From contig QANT01006385.1 in assembly GCA_003254885.1 (NCBI GenBank), forward strand, positions 1 to 64,000: a stretch of DNA of 64,000 bases. Direction: 5' to 3'. The position numbers were made by a program, and so were the translations under genes. Position 1 is the stretch's first letter. The number at the start of each line of letters is the position of its first letter. Below the pieces are notes generated by a model, which saw only the letters and a program-made list of their open reading frames with translations, searched no databases and was not told where the DNA came from. This DNA comes from Purshia tridentata. Taxonomy: Eukaryota; Streptophyta; Magnoliopsida; Rosales; Rosaceae. Shown here piece by piece: positions 13,151 to 25,755 of the stretch.

Positions 13151-15710
13151 AGCTAGAGAATAGCTTAGCCTGCTTCGTTTATTGTGAGAATGCAGCCAGA
13201 AAAAAGAGAAAAAAAAAAGAAAAAAAAGAGAAGCTATAAGATTTTGATATCTAGGAAACTTTCAGATAATCAGAGAGAATTTTCTATGATTTTCATTAAT
13301 TCTTCAACCAAATTATGAATATACTCTACTATATATATATCCAAGCTAGACTCAGTCATAGATTACAAAATTACATCCACCAACAGGTTGTTTATTGATT
13401 GTCTTATCTTTATGAAATTTTTATTTCTCTAGCAAGCATCAAGTGTATATATGAATAGGAAGATAGATAATATACAGAAATTAAATGATTTTTTGTTCCA
13501 TGAAAATTGAAAGAACAGCATATATAAAGGGAGCAAGAAACCAGCAATATTAACATCAGCTTATGTAAAATTCTGGTCTCTTGTCTTATGCTGTCTGTAA
13601 AACTTTATATACAAACCAATTTTGATGCCGGCCATACAGTATTTGTGATATAACCCCCGATGTGATATTTTCAGGGTTGGACTAGTGAGTTAGGTTCATT
13701 ATATGCTCAATCAAAGTGGAATGTGTGTATATATAGGAATATATTAGCTCAAATATAATACCTAAAAGGTGGGCTGCTTGCTTTAGGATAGATGCTGCCA
13801 AAAGCTGTCTATTAGCTAGATATTTATCCCTGTTTTATCTTAAGTATAACTTTCTTCAATGTAATTGTTCTCAAAATGATATACTAAACACATAATTTAG
13901 GATAATCTCTTTAAAAACAAATGACCGGTACCAGATGATCAATTGGAATTATTAGGTAGAATCACAAGTGGTTCAAATTGATAATCTTACAATATAACAT
14001 GTTCTAGCAAATAAAATATCCCTAGATCTTTTAGATATTTGTATGATTTTTAGAGAAAAGTTGGTTTTCTCTCAGTGCTAGCTGGAGAATAGTATATGTC
14101 TTTCTGCTTATAGCTCATGATCAATCAACATATCTTATCATATCAGCATATCACTGGTTTCTCTCTTGTATAAATACATATACAAGTATGTAACCAGCTC
14201 CATTTTCGTCAAAATTAAACTTACTCCCCAAACTTTTCTATGCAATTAAGCTCATGAATCTATGACTTCTATCTTACATGTGGATTCATGATTAGTACCA
14301 CTCTGCCTCGAATCCCAAAGAATCAATTTCCATTCAAAAACACATTTGCCTCAAGAATATATATATAATTGGGTAGCGTTAGCAAGGAGTGGTCTATTAG
14401 GGTGGCCAATTCCAACTTGTGAGGAGGGACCGCATATATGCATATGCGTAAGGCCTAGGGTCTAATACAAAGCTATTGATATTTGATGGACAGAGAAGGG
14501 GTACCCATAAAGGCACCTTTATTATGGAATACTGAGCAAAACAATGATAACGATTCCAGATCTCCATCAGTATATTATATCAAATCCTAGCTATACATTC
14601 CAAAACTGTAGGAGCTTGATCAACAAGTCAGCATTACTGCATTCTCAACTTAAGCTACCTGGTAATCACCTTCAAATTAAGATGTTAATCTATATATAGG
14701 TAAAAATTAACCACCTCTCAATAGTCGTTCCAGCACCTATCACGACACATAATTAATTAAAAGTATTGGGATTCTTAAGCTATCGTTAGGTATTGTTAGC
14801 TTAATATGCATCGTTGACCCATTTGATGATAATTTAAACTTTTGTGGCCTAATAGTTGTGTAACATATACAATTTTCATGAAGTATTATGTACAGAATTA
14901 CAGATGAATTGCATGTTGAGAGAGGTCTAAATCAGGGGCTTTATTAATTCTCTCCCCAAAATGAAAAGTAGTGATGGATTCCCCATAGCCATCAGCTATT
15001 CATGAGTATCTAGTCTTGGTCTTCAAAGAATCCATGTAAGCGCATCTACCTATTAAATTTCATGACCATGAGGCTAGCTAGCTCCAACTTGCAGCCTGCT
15101 TGGCCACCAAGAAAATGAAGGAAAGGCATCATTCATAAAGATAAATTCTGATTGCATGGATCCAACGTGGATGATAATGATAAGGATTCCAAAATTAATA
15201 TATCATCAAAATTATATACCTGAAAGGTATCAGTACTGCTCAAAACGAAAAAGAAGTTGTATTGAACAGGTCAACCACAAAAGCTATATAGCTGTTGCAT
15301 GCATATATCAGTGATCAGTGCATATCCAAAGCCAGTGACCAGGACAAAAAAAACTATTAATTTTATGAAATATGCCAATTTATTTGTTTATTGGTATCCA
15401 TCACATTTCTGGAAAGAGTTTCTTAAATTTTATGGCAGAAAGAAATATTTGCTTTCAAGACAGCTGCAATGTATCAAGAGACTGGATATCATAGTACTGT
15501 GTGCAACTGTCCCTTATCCATTTGTGCTACTTAGTAATTAAATTGGGAAGTAAATATAATAATGCAATAACTAATTTATTGGTTATATAATTAAATTATT
15601 GATGTAGATGTCAAGTAAGAAATAAACTTCATTTTTATTATGCAAGTCACTGCAGGGTACCATATCAATGTACTGGACTTGTAACTGTTTCACCTCGACC
15701 CAAATGGAAT

Positions 15711-15756
15711 TAAACATTCTAACCCTAACTAAACATTCTAACCCTAACTAAACATG
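15711..15756 (+). repeat. short 19 bp tandem repeat containing CCCTAA
   Basis: The unit taaacattctaaccctaac occurs twice in a row (15711-15729, 15730-15748) and a third copy begins with taaaca. Each unit contains a telomere-like CCCTAA core, but there is no run of telomeric repeats, so this is a local duplication. Confidence 0.7.
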
Positions 15757-16349
15757 TAGCTAGGCTACTTTCGGTTAATTCTGCAAGAAAAAAAGGAAAA
15801 TAAAAGCATGGTCCACTGTCTTGATTAGTTACTAATTTAAGAAGACGAAAGTACTATACAGCTATTCTTATGATGTAGAAATAGTTAAATAGAACAAGTT
15901 ATGCAGGAAAAAAGATAAAAAGACTTATACTTTGCATACATTATACTCTGTAATTGTTTTTATTTCTTCAAGGAGTTGATGAATGCCAGATCGAGCTTGA
16001 CAATGAAACGAGTCTCAATGATGAAATGTGTGCTTGGCCGTGTTTAGAAATTAAATATTCTAATAGCTGTTGTGGACCCATATATTTCGGTTTTCATGTT
16101 ACTTCGATATTGTCTTCAAACTTAATCACTTAAAATGATAACAAGTGAGGAAGATAGTTTGCTTAATATACCTAACTATGAACAATCACTTAGTCCATCG
16201 GTAAACTATAGACTATAGTGTAAAGAAGTAAGAATCGGTGCTTAATTTTGTTGTTATATATAATTGAGTGAATATTGACTTATATATTTGTGGTACTATA
16301 CAAGGCAGCTTGTGCATATTTTATATATATGCATGGTACGGAGTGAGAC

Positions 16350-16352
<3 letters not shown>

Positions 16353-16384
<32 letters not shown>
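16353..16384. repeat. (TA)n microsatellite
   Basis: An uninterrupted AT dinucleotide run of about 32 bases. Shorter TA runs occur at 18894-18914 and 19136-19152 in the intron of the next gene. Confidence 0.9.
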
Positions 16385-16386
<2 letters not shown>

Positions 16387-17393
16387 CAGCCATGAGAGAT
16401 GAGGAGAGGGTAGCCATGCAAGACAGCTATAGATGTTTTGGAAGGTTGTTTTGATAGAGAGTAACGACTAAGAAATGGGTGCAGGCTTTGTCCCGCTTTG
16501 AGATTGAACACAAACACAGAAAACGCTTGCAAAGATACATATACAGAGACTACAGAAAAAGAGAGAGTAAAGTTATGATTGTTTTGTGTGCTCTCTCCTT
16601 TCTGATACAGCTCAAAGGCACTCTTTTCGTGAACAACTTGAGTTTATATGTTTGGTGCACCCGTGAACGTCAAGACTCGTACAGCCGTTGGATCCATTAA
16701 CCCGGACCCACCTGATGCGACCTCTGCTTAAGTAATATTGTGTTCGTCGATCTTCGTTCTATTTTTCGATCTGTCTGTAATTCGTATCATAGACCAATAT
16801 GTATATATAGTACTACTTGCATTAATTCAAGTTGCAGTGGTGGTGTTTTGATTAATGAATTACGATGTGCATGCAATGCAAATTGCAAATTAAATTGATT
16901 ACTAATTAAGATTCAGGTTATATTCTTAATAATAATTAATGATCGGAATGATCTGCCTGTAGACTGAGCAGCTTGCAATGCTTTCGGTTGCATTTGTTTG
17001 CGATAGCAACAAAGCCATGCTTTATGTGTTGAATAGACGCAAGACGCTTCGGAAGCTTGAGATCAGGGACATCCCCTTTGATGTCAGGGCACTTCCAGAG
17101 GACGTGGAAAAGTATGAAAATGATAATAATTAAAATTGATTCTTCTACCAACAAAGAAATACTGAAATAATTTATTAACATTAGATATATGATAATTAAT
17201 CCATCCTATTTCAAAACATTTTCACTCATTACAAATACTAAAATTATGAATGGAAATTACAAAATAAAATTGTGAACTAAAACTGAAACTCCAACTTTAT
17301 AAAAATGTTTTTCATAATTGAAATTGCAAGTGAAACTGAAACATGAAGACTAAAACTAAATAAATTAGACTCGAGTTAATTTTAGCAGAAACA

Positions 17394-17449
17394 TGCTTGA
17401 AATTTATTATATTTGGCGTGNATGCCTGAAATTTATTATATTTGGCGTG
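17394..17449 (+). repeat. direct duplication around an ambiguous base (N)
   Basis: The string ctgaaatttattatatttgg plus gcgtg, about 25 bases, occurs directly before and after the single N at 17421, with one mismatch at its start. Perfect duplication exactly at an ambiguous base suggests an assembly join more than biology. Confidence 0.75.
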
Positions 17450-18461
17450 TGGTTTTTTGTCTTTTTTTTTTTGGCTGGATCTGGGGCCTTCTAGAATTGT
17501 ATTTATAATTTAACAAATCTTATAATTTTAGCTTCTAATTCATCAATAAGCTTATTATTTAAATTGCATTACCAGTATTACTCTGAAAGCTATTTGAATT
17601 TGATTTTGGAACTCGATTTCAAGCCACCCTCAGGACAATACTTTTCTTGCCGCAGCTACATCTATGATATCTATATATAACTGAATGAAATTGAAGTACT
17701 ACCAATTAATAATGAAAACTAACATAATTGAATCTGACCACCCAAAAATAACAGAAAATTTGACCAAAAATGGGTGAGAGAGAGCACATTAATTTCATCT
17801 TGCACCTAAATCATGGCTATTCGCTTTGGGATTAGGTGCCCCATCCAACCACCATCCATATGAATCATGTGGAACACACACACACACACACTAAAACCAA
17901 TATCATCCACTTAAATCAACTAATATTTTATGATTTAGGAGGCAAATTAACTAATAAAATTACTGACTTCACCACTTGACCGCCCGCGGTCTCAATAGAT
18001 TTTAAAACTATAATGTAATGAGAGTAAAAAAATTTATGTAACAGATGCATGTGTATACACGTTTTCTATCATATAAATCTTTCGATCATCACGTGATTAT
18101 GAACTTATAAGTTGTATTAACGGATGGTGAGGTGATTGGGAATTACGAGAAGAAAAAATGGCATGAACAATGAGTGCGTGAACTGGAAGAAAAGTCAGCA
18201 TTCTTGGGCCTTGGGGTACGTTTTAAGCCTAATATTCCGCAAACCCATGAATTAATTACCTGGATTCTGGAAAAGTAATAAAGCAAAAACCACGTAGATA
18301 GGTTATTACAAACTTAGAAAGCTAGCTAATAAGCCCCATTGTTTTGCAAGGAAAGCAACAGCTGCTATAGCAGCTAGCTGTGCAACAAAAATCACTCGAC
18401 CATCACTCGACCCCACACGCATCTCATATCGCCATCTCTCTCTTCCCCCTTCCTCCACTGC

Positions 18462-18470
18462 TATATAAAT
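18462..18470 (+). promoter_or_regulatory. TATA box of the RADIALIS-like gene
   Basis: TATATAAAT lies about 112-119 bases upstream of the ATG at 18581, after a CT-rich tract. Spacing allows a leader of about 85 bases. Confidence 0.6.
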
Positions 18471-18580
18471 ACAGCAGCTGCGGTGTCATTCTCTTCAAAA
18501 CTAATTCACTCCAAATTCTAAGCCCATATTTTTTTTTTCATCCCTAAGTTGCGTACTCGGTTGAGAGTAGTACTGCTGCA

Positions 18581-19195
18581 ATGGGGTCATCTTCGGGATC
18601 GTGGACGCCAAGGCAGAACAAAGTATTCGAGAATGCTCTAGCGTTGTATGACAAGGACACCCCGGACCGGTGGCACAAGCTGGCCAGGGCTGTGGGTGGG
18701 AATAAGACGGTGGAGGAGGTGAAGAGGCACTACGAGATGCTTGTGGAGGACGTAAACAAGATTGAGTCTGGTGAAGTGCCCTTGCCCAATTATAGAAAGT
18801 CCGGAGGGAGCAGCAGCAAAGGCTACTCCATGGACATTGATGACCAAAGGTATTCTATTATATATTCTTGGATATGTTTTTCATTTTCATCTATATATAT
18901 ATATATATATATATATGATGATCAATAGTTGAAATTATTAAACTTTTGATTATGATTGTCTATTTCTTGGTTTGTTTTTTTGTTCTTTTCCTTATTTGAA
19001 ACTTTTCTCTATATGAAATGTACTACAACTCGCTAATAATGTAGCATTACTCTAATTAAGTGATCGGTTCTTGATCTTCTTAATGCACCATGCCCAAGCT
19101 TTATGCTTATATAGAGTCTTCTAAGAGCGACCTTATATATATATATATATATCTTATTGTTTCCATGCAGGTTGAAGAGTCTGAAATTACAATGA
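18581..19195 (+). CDS. RADIALIS-like SANT/MYB protein, 2 exons, 97 aa
   Basis: Small single-repeat MYB (SANT) protein of the RADIALIS/RSM family, which acts in the nucleus by binding DNA or by competing for MYB partners. Exon 1 is 18581-18849 and exon 2 is 19171-19195; the Arg codon is split AG|G across the intron. The SANT repeat spans about residues 5-57 ([42 protein letters not shown]), followed by the family-typical [10 protein letters not shown] and a short tail ending in RLKSLKLQ. Length and the intron position after DDQR match the family. The intron contains two TA runs. A paralogue with the same exon structure lies at 54138-55712 on the other strand. Which RL subgroup this belongs to cannot be settled by eye. 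Confidence 0.93.
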
Positions 19196-20585
19196 ATTGA
19201 AGAAGAGTGAACCAGAGTCCATCTATATCTCCATATATGGGTGGGGAATAAAGATTCTTGCGTCAAAATTGAAGAAAATGCAGTACCATAGCTAGGACGT
19301 ACAACATTAAGAGTCAAATGTGATTATTAATTTCATTTCTTGCCTTCAATTTCTCTTCCCGGCCAATTATGTCATGTATATTTTCCTTCCAGCTCCTTTA
19401 AATTAATGTACTGAGAAAGAGGAAAAGCCATTTCGTTAATTGGTCACTCTACTCAGTCGTGAGTTGTCTCCAATATATAATTAGTATATGTAATGTTGTT
19501 TCAGTAAATGAATTATTATCATTTTGGATTGTGTTTTTGTTGATTAATTACTATAGTTGGGGAATAATAATTTGTACTAATTAAAAGCCTCATAGTATTA
19601 TTAAAACTTTCAATAAAACAGACCATAAATGTCCTAAATATTTAGAATTCTATAAGTTACTGATATTAATTATATATAGAATAAATCGTTGTTACTTGCT
19701 TTCATGGAGGTTCATTCAGAACCGTCCATGGTGGAAGTATCAAATTAAGCCACACACTTTTGAAATGTCGGAAAGAATTGATGAGATGAATGTACTTGGA
19801 AGTTTGAACAAAGCCTTTATTGGTCACCGTATCCGAACAAAATTATTATTTAATTGACTTTTATATTTCACATAAAATATACACATCGTAGAGGCATATA
19901 CCAGTTCCTTAATCATTTTGCTAGAGCCGACCAATAAGCTTGGCTGATTTAAATCTTAAAGTTAGTGTGAGAGGTAAAATAAGAATTTGGATTTAGCAAT
20001 TTTTGTGTGTTAGTATGTTACATTATGTAGCAGAAGTGAGATCCCTCTCTGATAAACGGTGAGTTATAATTGATAAATATTCTTGTGAGGGTCCAAGTGT
20101 CCAACGCACAATAATTCACATAAACTCATAAAAGAGCAGGGCCGCAGTTAAAATTTAAAAGTTCGGTGCGTTGAACTTAAAAAGCAAACTAAAGTTGGGA
20201 TAATGGGCTAAATCATATATAAAGACAAGTGGGCAAGTGATGAGCGTTGGACTGAGTTGAAGATGAAAGCTAAGGAGGTGGATTGGGATCTTATCTTTTG
20301 GGCTTTAAAATTACGCAGTAAACAATTAAGCGCCGGTCATTTTGCTAACCAACCAAAGAGGATGATTGGTTAATTTAAACTGACTCAATTTACAGAAATG
20401 ACTAGGCTTGGACATTTGTTGATATACGAATCTCTTACTCTGACAAACAACTATATATTTGGTTCCAAGAAAAACGGAAAAATAAAACTTAAAAAAAAAA
20501 TACAACTGTGCACGGTAAAAAGTAAAAACGCGCCTGGATTTCAGAAAAAAAATCCAAGACCGCGGGTAAAAACGCCAAACCGCTT
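19196..20585. other. intergenic region
   Basis: 1.4 kb of AT-rich sequence between the 3' end of the RADIALIS-like gene and the promoter of the Maf gene. I see no further feature beyond likely 3' UTR at the left end. Confidence 0.6.
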
Positions 20586-20592
20586 TATAAAA
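20586..20592 (+). promoter_or_regulatory. TATA box with adjacent GGCCCA, Maf gene
   Basis: TATAAAA is followed at once by GGCCCA (a site II-type motif). The ATG is 107 bases further on at 20699, a normal plant spacing. Confidence 0.6.
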
Positions 20593-20698
20593 GGCCCATG
20601 TTTGGTGATTCCTCATCACCTACTTGGTGTCCGAGACCCGCATCACCTAGTTCTTCACACTCTTCAGAGTTCCAAGTCTCGGAGAGACTGACAGTGAC

Positions 20699-23600
20699 AT
20701 GGAAACCGATTCATCTTCTTCGTTTAAGGTACGCCACTCTCCTTGCAAAACATATCAGTTTCCTGTTTCTCATTGCTCCGTTCGATCGAACCATAGCACT
20801 AGTGTTGAATACAATAACGAATGAAGCTTTAAAATGGTTTAAAAGAAGAGAAAGGAGGCAGCAATGCAGAATATTAGGGCACTGTTTGGTATCGATTTAA
20901 AGATTAAGCTTCTATATAGAAATTTGTACAAATTTGTACTGAAATTTGGTGTAGAGATGATGTTAATGTATGTATACTGTTGTGCAGATAATCTTGGGAT
21001 CATCTTCGGTGGCGCGTCGGAAAATCTTGGCTGAAATGGGATATGAATTCACAATTTTGGTACTCTAATATTTCCTCTGAAATGTCTTACATCTAAAAAT
21101 ATGTTCCCTGTTTAATTTATAGAAAGTAAACTCCCGTTATTGCTTAGACTGCAGATATTGATGAAAAATGCATCAGAAAGGAAAAACCAGAAGAGCTGGT
21201 TATGGTTCTTGCCCAGGCAAAGGTTTGGCGCTCTTTTACTTTCCGTTCTTTCAGCTAATATTACAAATTGATACTTTTACAGTGGTTGAATGTGAATTGC
21301 ATCTCAGGCTGAGTTCTTTCAGCTAATATTACAAATTGATACTTTTAACTGTAATTAGAATCTAAGCTCTTACAGTGGTTGAATGTGAATTGCATCTCAG
21401 GCTGATGCTATTATATCAAAATTACAAACTATCAGTAACCAAGAGAAGGATGCGGAACCAACAATTGTAATTTCGGCAGACACAGTATGTCATATTTTTT
21501 ATTGCGTTATATATACATCTATATATGTGTCTAAAAATGTGTGTATATGTATGCATATGGTATGATCTCTCTGTTTAACAACAGGAGGCATCAAAGTCTG
21601 ATATCACCTAGTGCCATTTATGAAGGATACAATGGGCTTCTTCTTTGTTTTTTTTTCACAGAGGAAGTATCACGTTCTACAGTTTTGGTCAACTCATTAT
21701 TTGTTTTGAAAAGAAACCAAAAGTAGAAAGAAAAATTTTAGTTATTCTTCATAGATTCACATTCAGAATAAGGGCTTCGCTTTTGGATCATGATTGGTGT
21801 CACTATGCTATTTTCTGCCTGTTGCTTAAAAAAAAAAAAAAAACCAGATGTCCTGGCTAATTTTGGACGTACTTGAAAAGTTTTATTATGTGCCTGTTGT
21901 GCTTGATTATTGACTACTGAATGCATAATTATCTAACATGTACTTATGTATATACATTAAATTTGTTACTCAGACTTTGTTCTAATACTTAAACTGGGAT
22001 ACTGACTAAAGACTTGTACAATAGTGGTTGAGAAGAAAAGCAAGATACTAACTGGTTGATCCTAATATTATAAAGTTGCGCTGCTCAACGAATAGATGTT
22101 TTGTTTATGCTTTGTGTATGTGTGTTTCTGCTCCCTATTGTTATTAATGTTGTCATTTGTCTCAGTATAACTACTGGTTTCTGGTTGAAATAGAATTGAC
22201 TTATCTATCTTAGTTGATGGAAACTTCTCAGGCAGAAACCATCTCACAAAGGCTCCCAGCTGGTGACTACATAAAGGATGCTGAACCAACGCTATTAATT
22301 ACTTCTGATCAAGTATAAATCACATTCTATAGTATAATTGTAGTCTCTATACACTCGTCATTGTGTTTTGCATATTTAGCATGTTGAAGAATACATGAAA
22401 ATGCATGTCTGGAACATCACTAGAGTTTTGCCATACAATGATTTTGTTTTGTGCCTTCAGCCATTGTGTCACATGTATCCTTTAACATAAATGGCCTATT
22501 GGTGATATGACTTGTTTGTAAAAGTAGGAATTTAGAATTGTCCCCTTTATGGGACAGTGAACCTTAAATGTGTTATTTCTTACTCTTATTGTAAATGATC
22601 TGGAGGTGGTGGTCTATGAAGGTGTGATCAGGGAAAAACCATCCAGCAAGGAAGAAGCACGACAATTTTTGAAAGGTTAGCTTAATGGTTGATTTCACTC
22701 CAAGTCCCTGTTGTTTTACTTCTTGACTCTGGTGATTTTACTAACATGACATTGCAGACTATTCCGGAAGGCATGCAGCAACAGTGGGATCTGTGCTTGT
22801 TACAAACCTTAAAACAGGATTCAGTAAAGGAGAATGGGACCAAGTGGAGGTACCGTTTGCTTCTTTTTCTTTCTATATTATATATCCTTAAATTGTATTT
22901 TTATTATTACTATTATTATTGTTGTTATTGTTATTCACTTGCCCTTCCCAGACCCTAAGGAATACTTAAGGATTGCTATCTCCATAGAACTCAGCAACTT
23001 CCATAATCACATTTTGTTCTCCCCAAATAATCTTGGTTCTTCTTTCCTGGAAGATGAAGATGATGAATTGGTGCTTGCATTTTTTCTACGTCCATTATGC
23101 ATTTTATTGCATCGATATCTCTAATTCCCATAATTTGGTGATTGCTTGCAGATTTATTTCCATGAAATACCCGATGAAATCATTGAGAAGCTGGTAAGAG
23201 TTGTTTTGTATGCAATATGGTTGTTTCACTTCTTCCTTTTGGCGAGATATCAATAATAGAACCTTTTGCTTCCTCTTTGTCAATGTCAGATTGAGGAGGG
23301 GACAGTACTCAAAGTTGCTGGGGGACTAATAATAGAGCATCCTCTAATTCTTCCCTTTGTTAAAGAAGTGGTTGGTTTTCTTATCTCTGTCCAAAGTTGT
23401 AAAAAGCAGTCATAGAGGCATTATATTTGGAGCATGTGAGGCAGAAGAAGCATTATGGCCCATATTATTGTACCCTGTGTCCATTTCAACATTTTAATTT
23501 GTTGTCTTTTCATCCATGTATAATGAATCCTGCAAGGTTGTCCCTTCCTTAATTGGGTGGTTGGCAATTACGTGATCCATTTATTAGGGGTCTTTACTCA

Positions 23601-23782
23601 ATAATCAATCATGTTAATATGAACATACATGTGTCTCTCAGAAGTCAGCCAGCCAGCTTGTAGAGCCTATGTCTTGATACTCAAATTTGAATTGGTGGTA
23701 CTTCTTGCAGGTAGGGACAACTGATAGTGTGATGGGACTTCCCAAAGATCTCACTAAGAGACTCCTAAAAGAGGTCCTCTAG
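20699..23782 (+). CDS. Maf-like nucleoside triphosphate pyrophosphatase, 10 exons, 232 aa
   Basis: Member of the Maf/HAM1 family (ITPase-like fold), which hydrolyses non-canonical or excess nucleoside triphosphates to monophosphates and pyrophosphate. Exons: 20699-20728, 20988-21059, 21148-21222, 21401-21484, 22232-22312, 22606-22675, 22758-22849, 23152-23193, 23290-23370 and 23711-23782; all phases match. Family motifs are present: IILGSSSVARRKILAEMGY at the N-terminus, TADIDEK, the catalytic-region ITSDQVV, EGVIREKPSSKEEAR, SGRHAATVGSVLVTNL and the C-terminal GTTDSVMGLP. It is longer than bacterial Maf (about 190-200) because of the segment between VISADT and ITSDQ, which other plant Maf proteins also have (from memory). 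Exon 1 encodes only ten residues. Intron 3 carries a tandem duplication that copies the exon 4 acceptor. Confidence 0.92.
21245..21404 (+). repeat. tandem duplication in Maf intron 3, copying the 3' splice site
   Basis: Two copies (about 21245-21310 and 21312-21404) share gttctttcagctaatatta, caaattgatactttta, cagtggttgaatgtgaattg and catctcaggctga. The second copy has about 27 extra bases in the middle, or the first lost them. The duplicated part includes the 3' splice site and the first bases of exon 4, so the intron has a decoy acceptor upstream of the real one. Confidence 0.85.
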
Positions 23783-25657
23783 CTGCAGTAGGCGATTTGC
23801 AATATTTTGTTTACCTGCTACCTGGTATTTATCTCTTTGATGTTCTTTTGTTGTTCCGCTTCTGATCTAGCATTTTTGAACTTCATAAAACTCTGCTCTT
23901 GTCTTGGTACCCACATCTGTTGTGAACTATATTTGCTTCTTGAAACAATTTGTTTTCCAAATTGAACAGCAATATCTCATTTTTTATTTGTGCCGTTCTC
24001 TGATTTGTTGTTGATATAGAAGCAAACAAAGTGAGTGAGTAAGACAAAGCCCAGAAATATTATTGCACATTTGCTCCGCCACCTCCAACTATTACTGTGC
24101 TAACTGAAAAACAAGGTAGGAAGTTGAATGTTGGAACTTAAAACTAGTAAAAGAAAAAAAGAATCCAAAGTCATTTTCATTGACCATCTCTGAAAAAAGA
24201 TGGGTTGAATGGGGAGTGTGGTCGGAGGAAGAATGTGGAGGAGGAGGAGATGGGGAGGGTGATCAGCAGGATGAAGTGGCATGGGGCGGGGCTGGAGTAA
24301 GCGGTGGGTTTTTACTTTTTTATTTTTTCTAATTTTTTAATATTATTTAGAAAGTAAAATAAAAGTTAAGACGTTGAAAGATCTCAATCATTGAAAAAAT
24401 TGGAGGGTTTAGATTAGAAGTCGCAATGAAAATCATTGCATTTGTCACTGTTTGTACTGCAACCAGGTAGAGGAATTGCATTTTAGAAGGCAGTAAGCAA
24501 AATAATTATGGTGGCAGTGGCAGTAAGGGCCACACACTCACGCAGGCATTAGAGGTTCAAGGATTCTTGTTTAAGGGAGTAGAAAGCAAGTAAAGAAAAA
24601 TGTACAAGGTCTCTCTACATAATTGAGGTCATTAGACCTTACTAGAAGGTGCTTTCTTAATTTTGGATTTGGGCCAAAAAAGGTGCAGGCCTCACACATA
24701 ATAGTGGTCCGGATAAAGACTAACGTTTAGTACGGAAATGGAGAGTGAGAGACCAAATCTTTACAGGAAACTCAAATCCAAACCAGTAACAAGCTTTTTT
24801 ATTTTAAAATAATAAACTTTTAATACGATGAACTCAGAGTATTTATGAGAGGCTAATTACAAATAAATTAATAAATTTTTTTATAATTTTATTTTTATCA
24901 CTATTAATCAAAATGAAATTACAACAGGTTAATAAATAAATATTCTTATTCATATTTAAATTTATATTAGGTTTGTGTTTAATTGTTATATAGCAAAACG
25001 GTTTAAAGTTTAATGATTAAAGTAAAATATAATTTCAAATTTTATTGATTTTAATGGAAAAAAATTTTACATTATCATTATGTATTAAAATATTTTATTA
25101 ATTTAATTTAAATGTAATTTGCTATTTATTATATGCAATCAGTAGTTCAGCTTTATTTTTTAAAAAAATTTTAAAGAATAGTTTTATTTTGTTCGCCGGC
25201 TTTAGGAAACATAACTTTGTTGGCAGTAGGCGTCTAATGCTGCAATTAATTTTTCTCTAAATCATTTTAAAATGGTACCGCTCATTATCTAAACAGTTAC
25301 CGCTAGTTTCGTTGACATATGTTGTTGTGGACCAACACTACCTTGTCCAAAAACTTAAACTCTCTCTGCGATAAGCCTTTTCCAGTTTTCTTATCTTAAA
25401 ACGTATAAATAAATAAAAATCATGAGTCAAACACTCAAAACTCAAGCCTCAGCAATGAGCATCACCTGGGTACAAGCTATTCGTATATTCTTATTTTCCC
25501 ACGTACCTGTTATGTAACCGTCAAATTCAACCCACTCCCATTCTCAACTCCATTCTCAGCACCACACAAACCCTCACACTCCTTCGCTCTCCCTTCCCTC
25601 TCCCTCGGGAAAAGTCTTATAATATTATTATTTTCACGCCCTCCACATCACAAAATG
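23783..25657. other. intergenic region
   Basis: About 1.9 kb. The left part is Maf 3' UTR. The middle (24780-25140) is strongly AT-rich with repeated 'attaca...ttaataaataa' strings. The right end is the pyrimidine-rich promoter of the 3-ketoacyl-CoA synthase. No gene is supported. Confidence 0.6.
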
Positions 25658-25666
25658 TATATATAA
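25658..25666 (+). promoter_or_regulatory. TATA box of the 3-ketoacyl-CoA synthase gene
   Basis: TATATATAA lies 90-98 bases upstream of the ATG at 25756, after CT-rich sequence. Confidence 0.55.
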
Positions 25667-25755
25667 TACAATTCCGGGTCAGAGACGGCCTCGCTCTCGA
25701 TCACAAAAAAGGAGCACCAGTTTTCGGACTCAAGCGGAGCGAGCCACCGACCGCC

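Larger units (their letters stand above)
11437..18461. other. 7 kb gene-poor region
   Basis: No gene is supported here. The left end holds the promoter and leader of the minus-strand receptor gene. Elsewhere there are only short frames with no recognisable domain. Visible structure: a GT-rich run near 11798-11825, a diverged direct repeat rich in TGGGCC/GGCCCA at 13009-13150, a 19 bp tandem repeat at 15711, a TA microsatellite at 16353 and a duplicated segment around an ambiguous base at 17421. I looked for the common conserved plant microRNA sequences by eye and saw none. Confidence 0.6.

Noticed and set aside
15711-15756. Interstitial telomere repeat
   Set aside because: CCCTAA occurs only once per 19-base unit and the plant heptamer CCCTAAA is not tandemly repeated.
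16296-16532. 78-codon minus-strand frame
   Set aside because: It runs through the TA microsatellite (IYIYIY...), which gives an open frame by itself.
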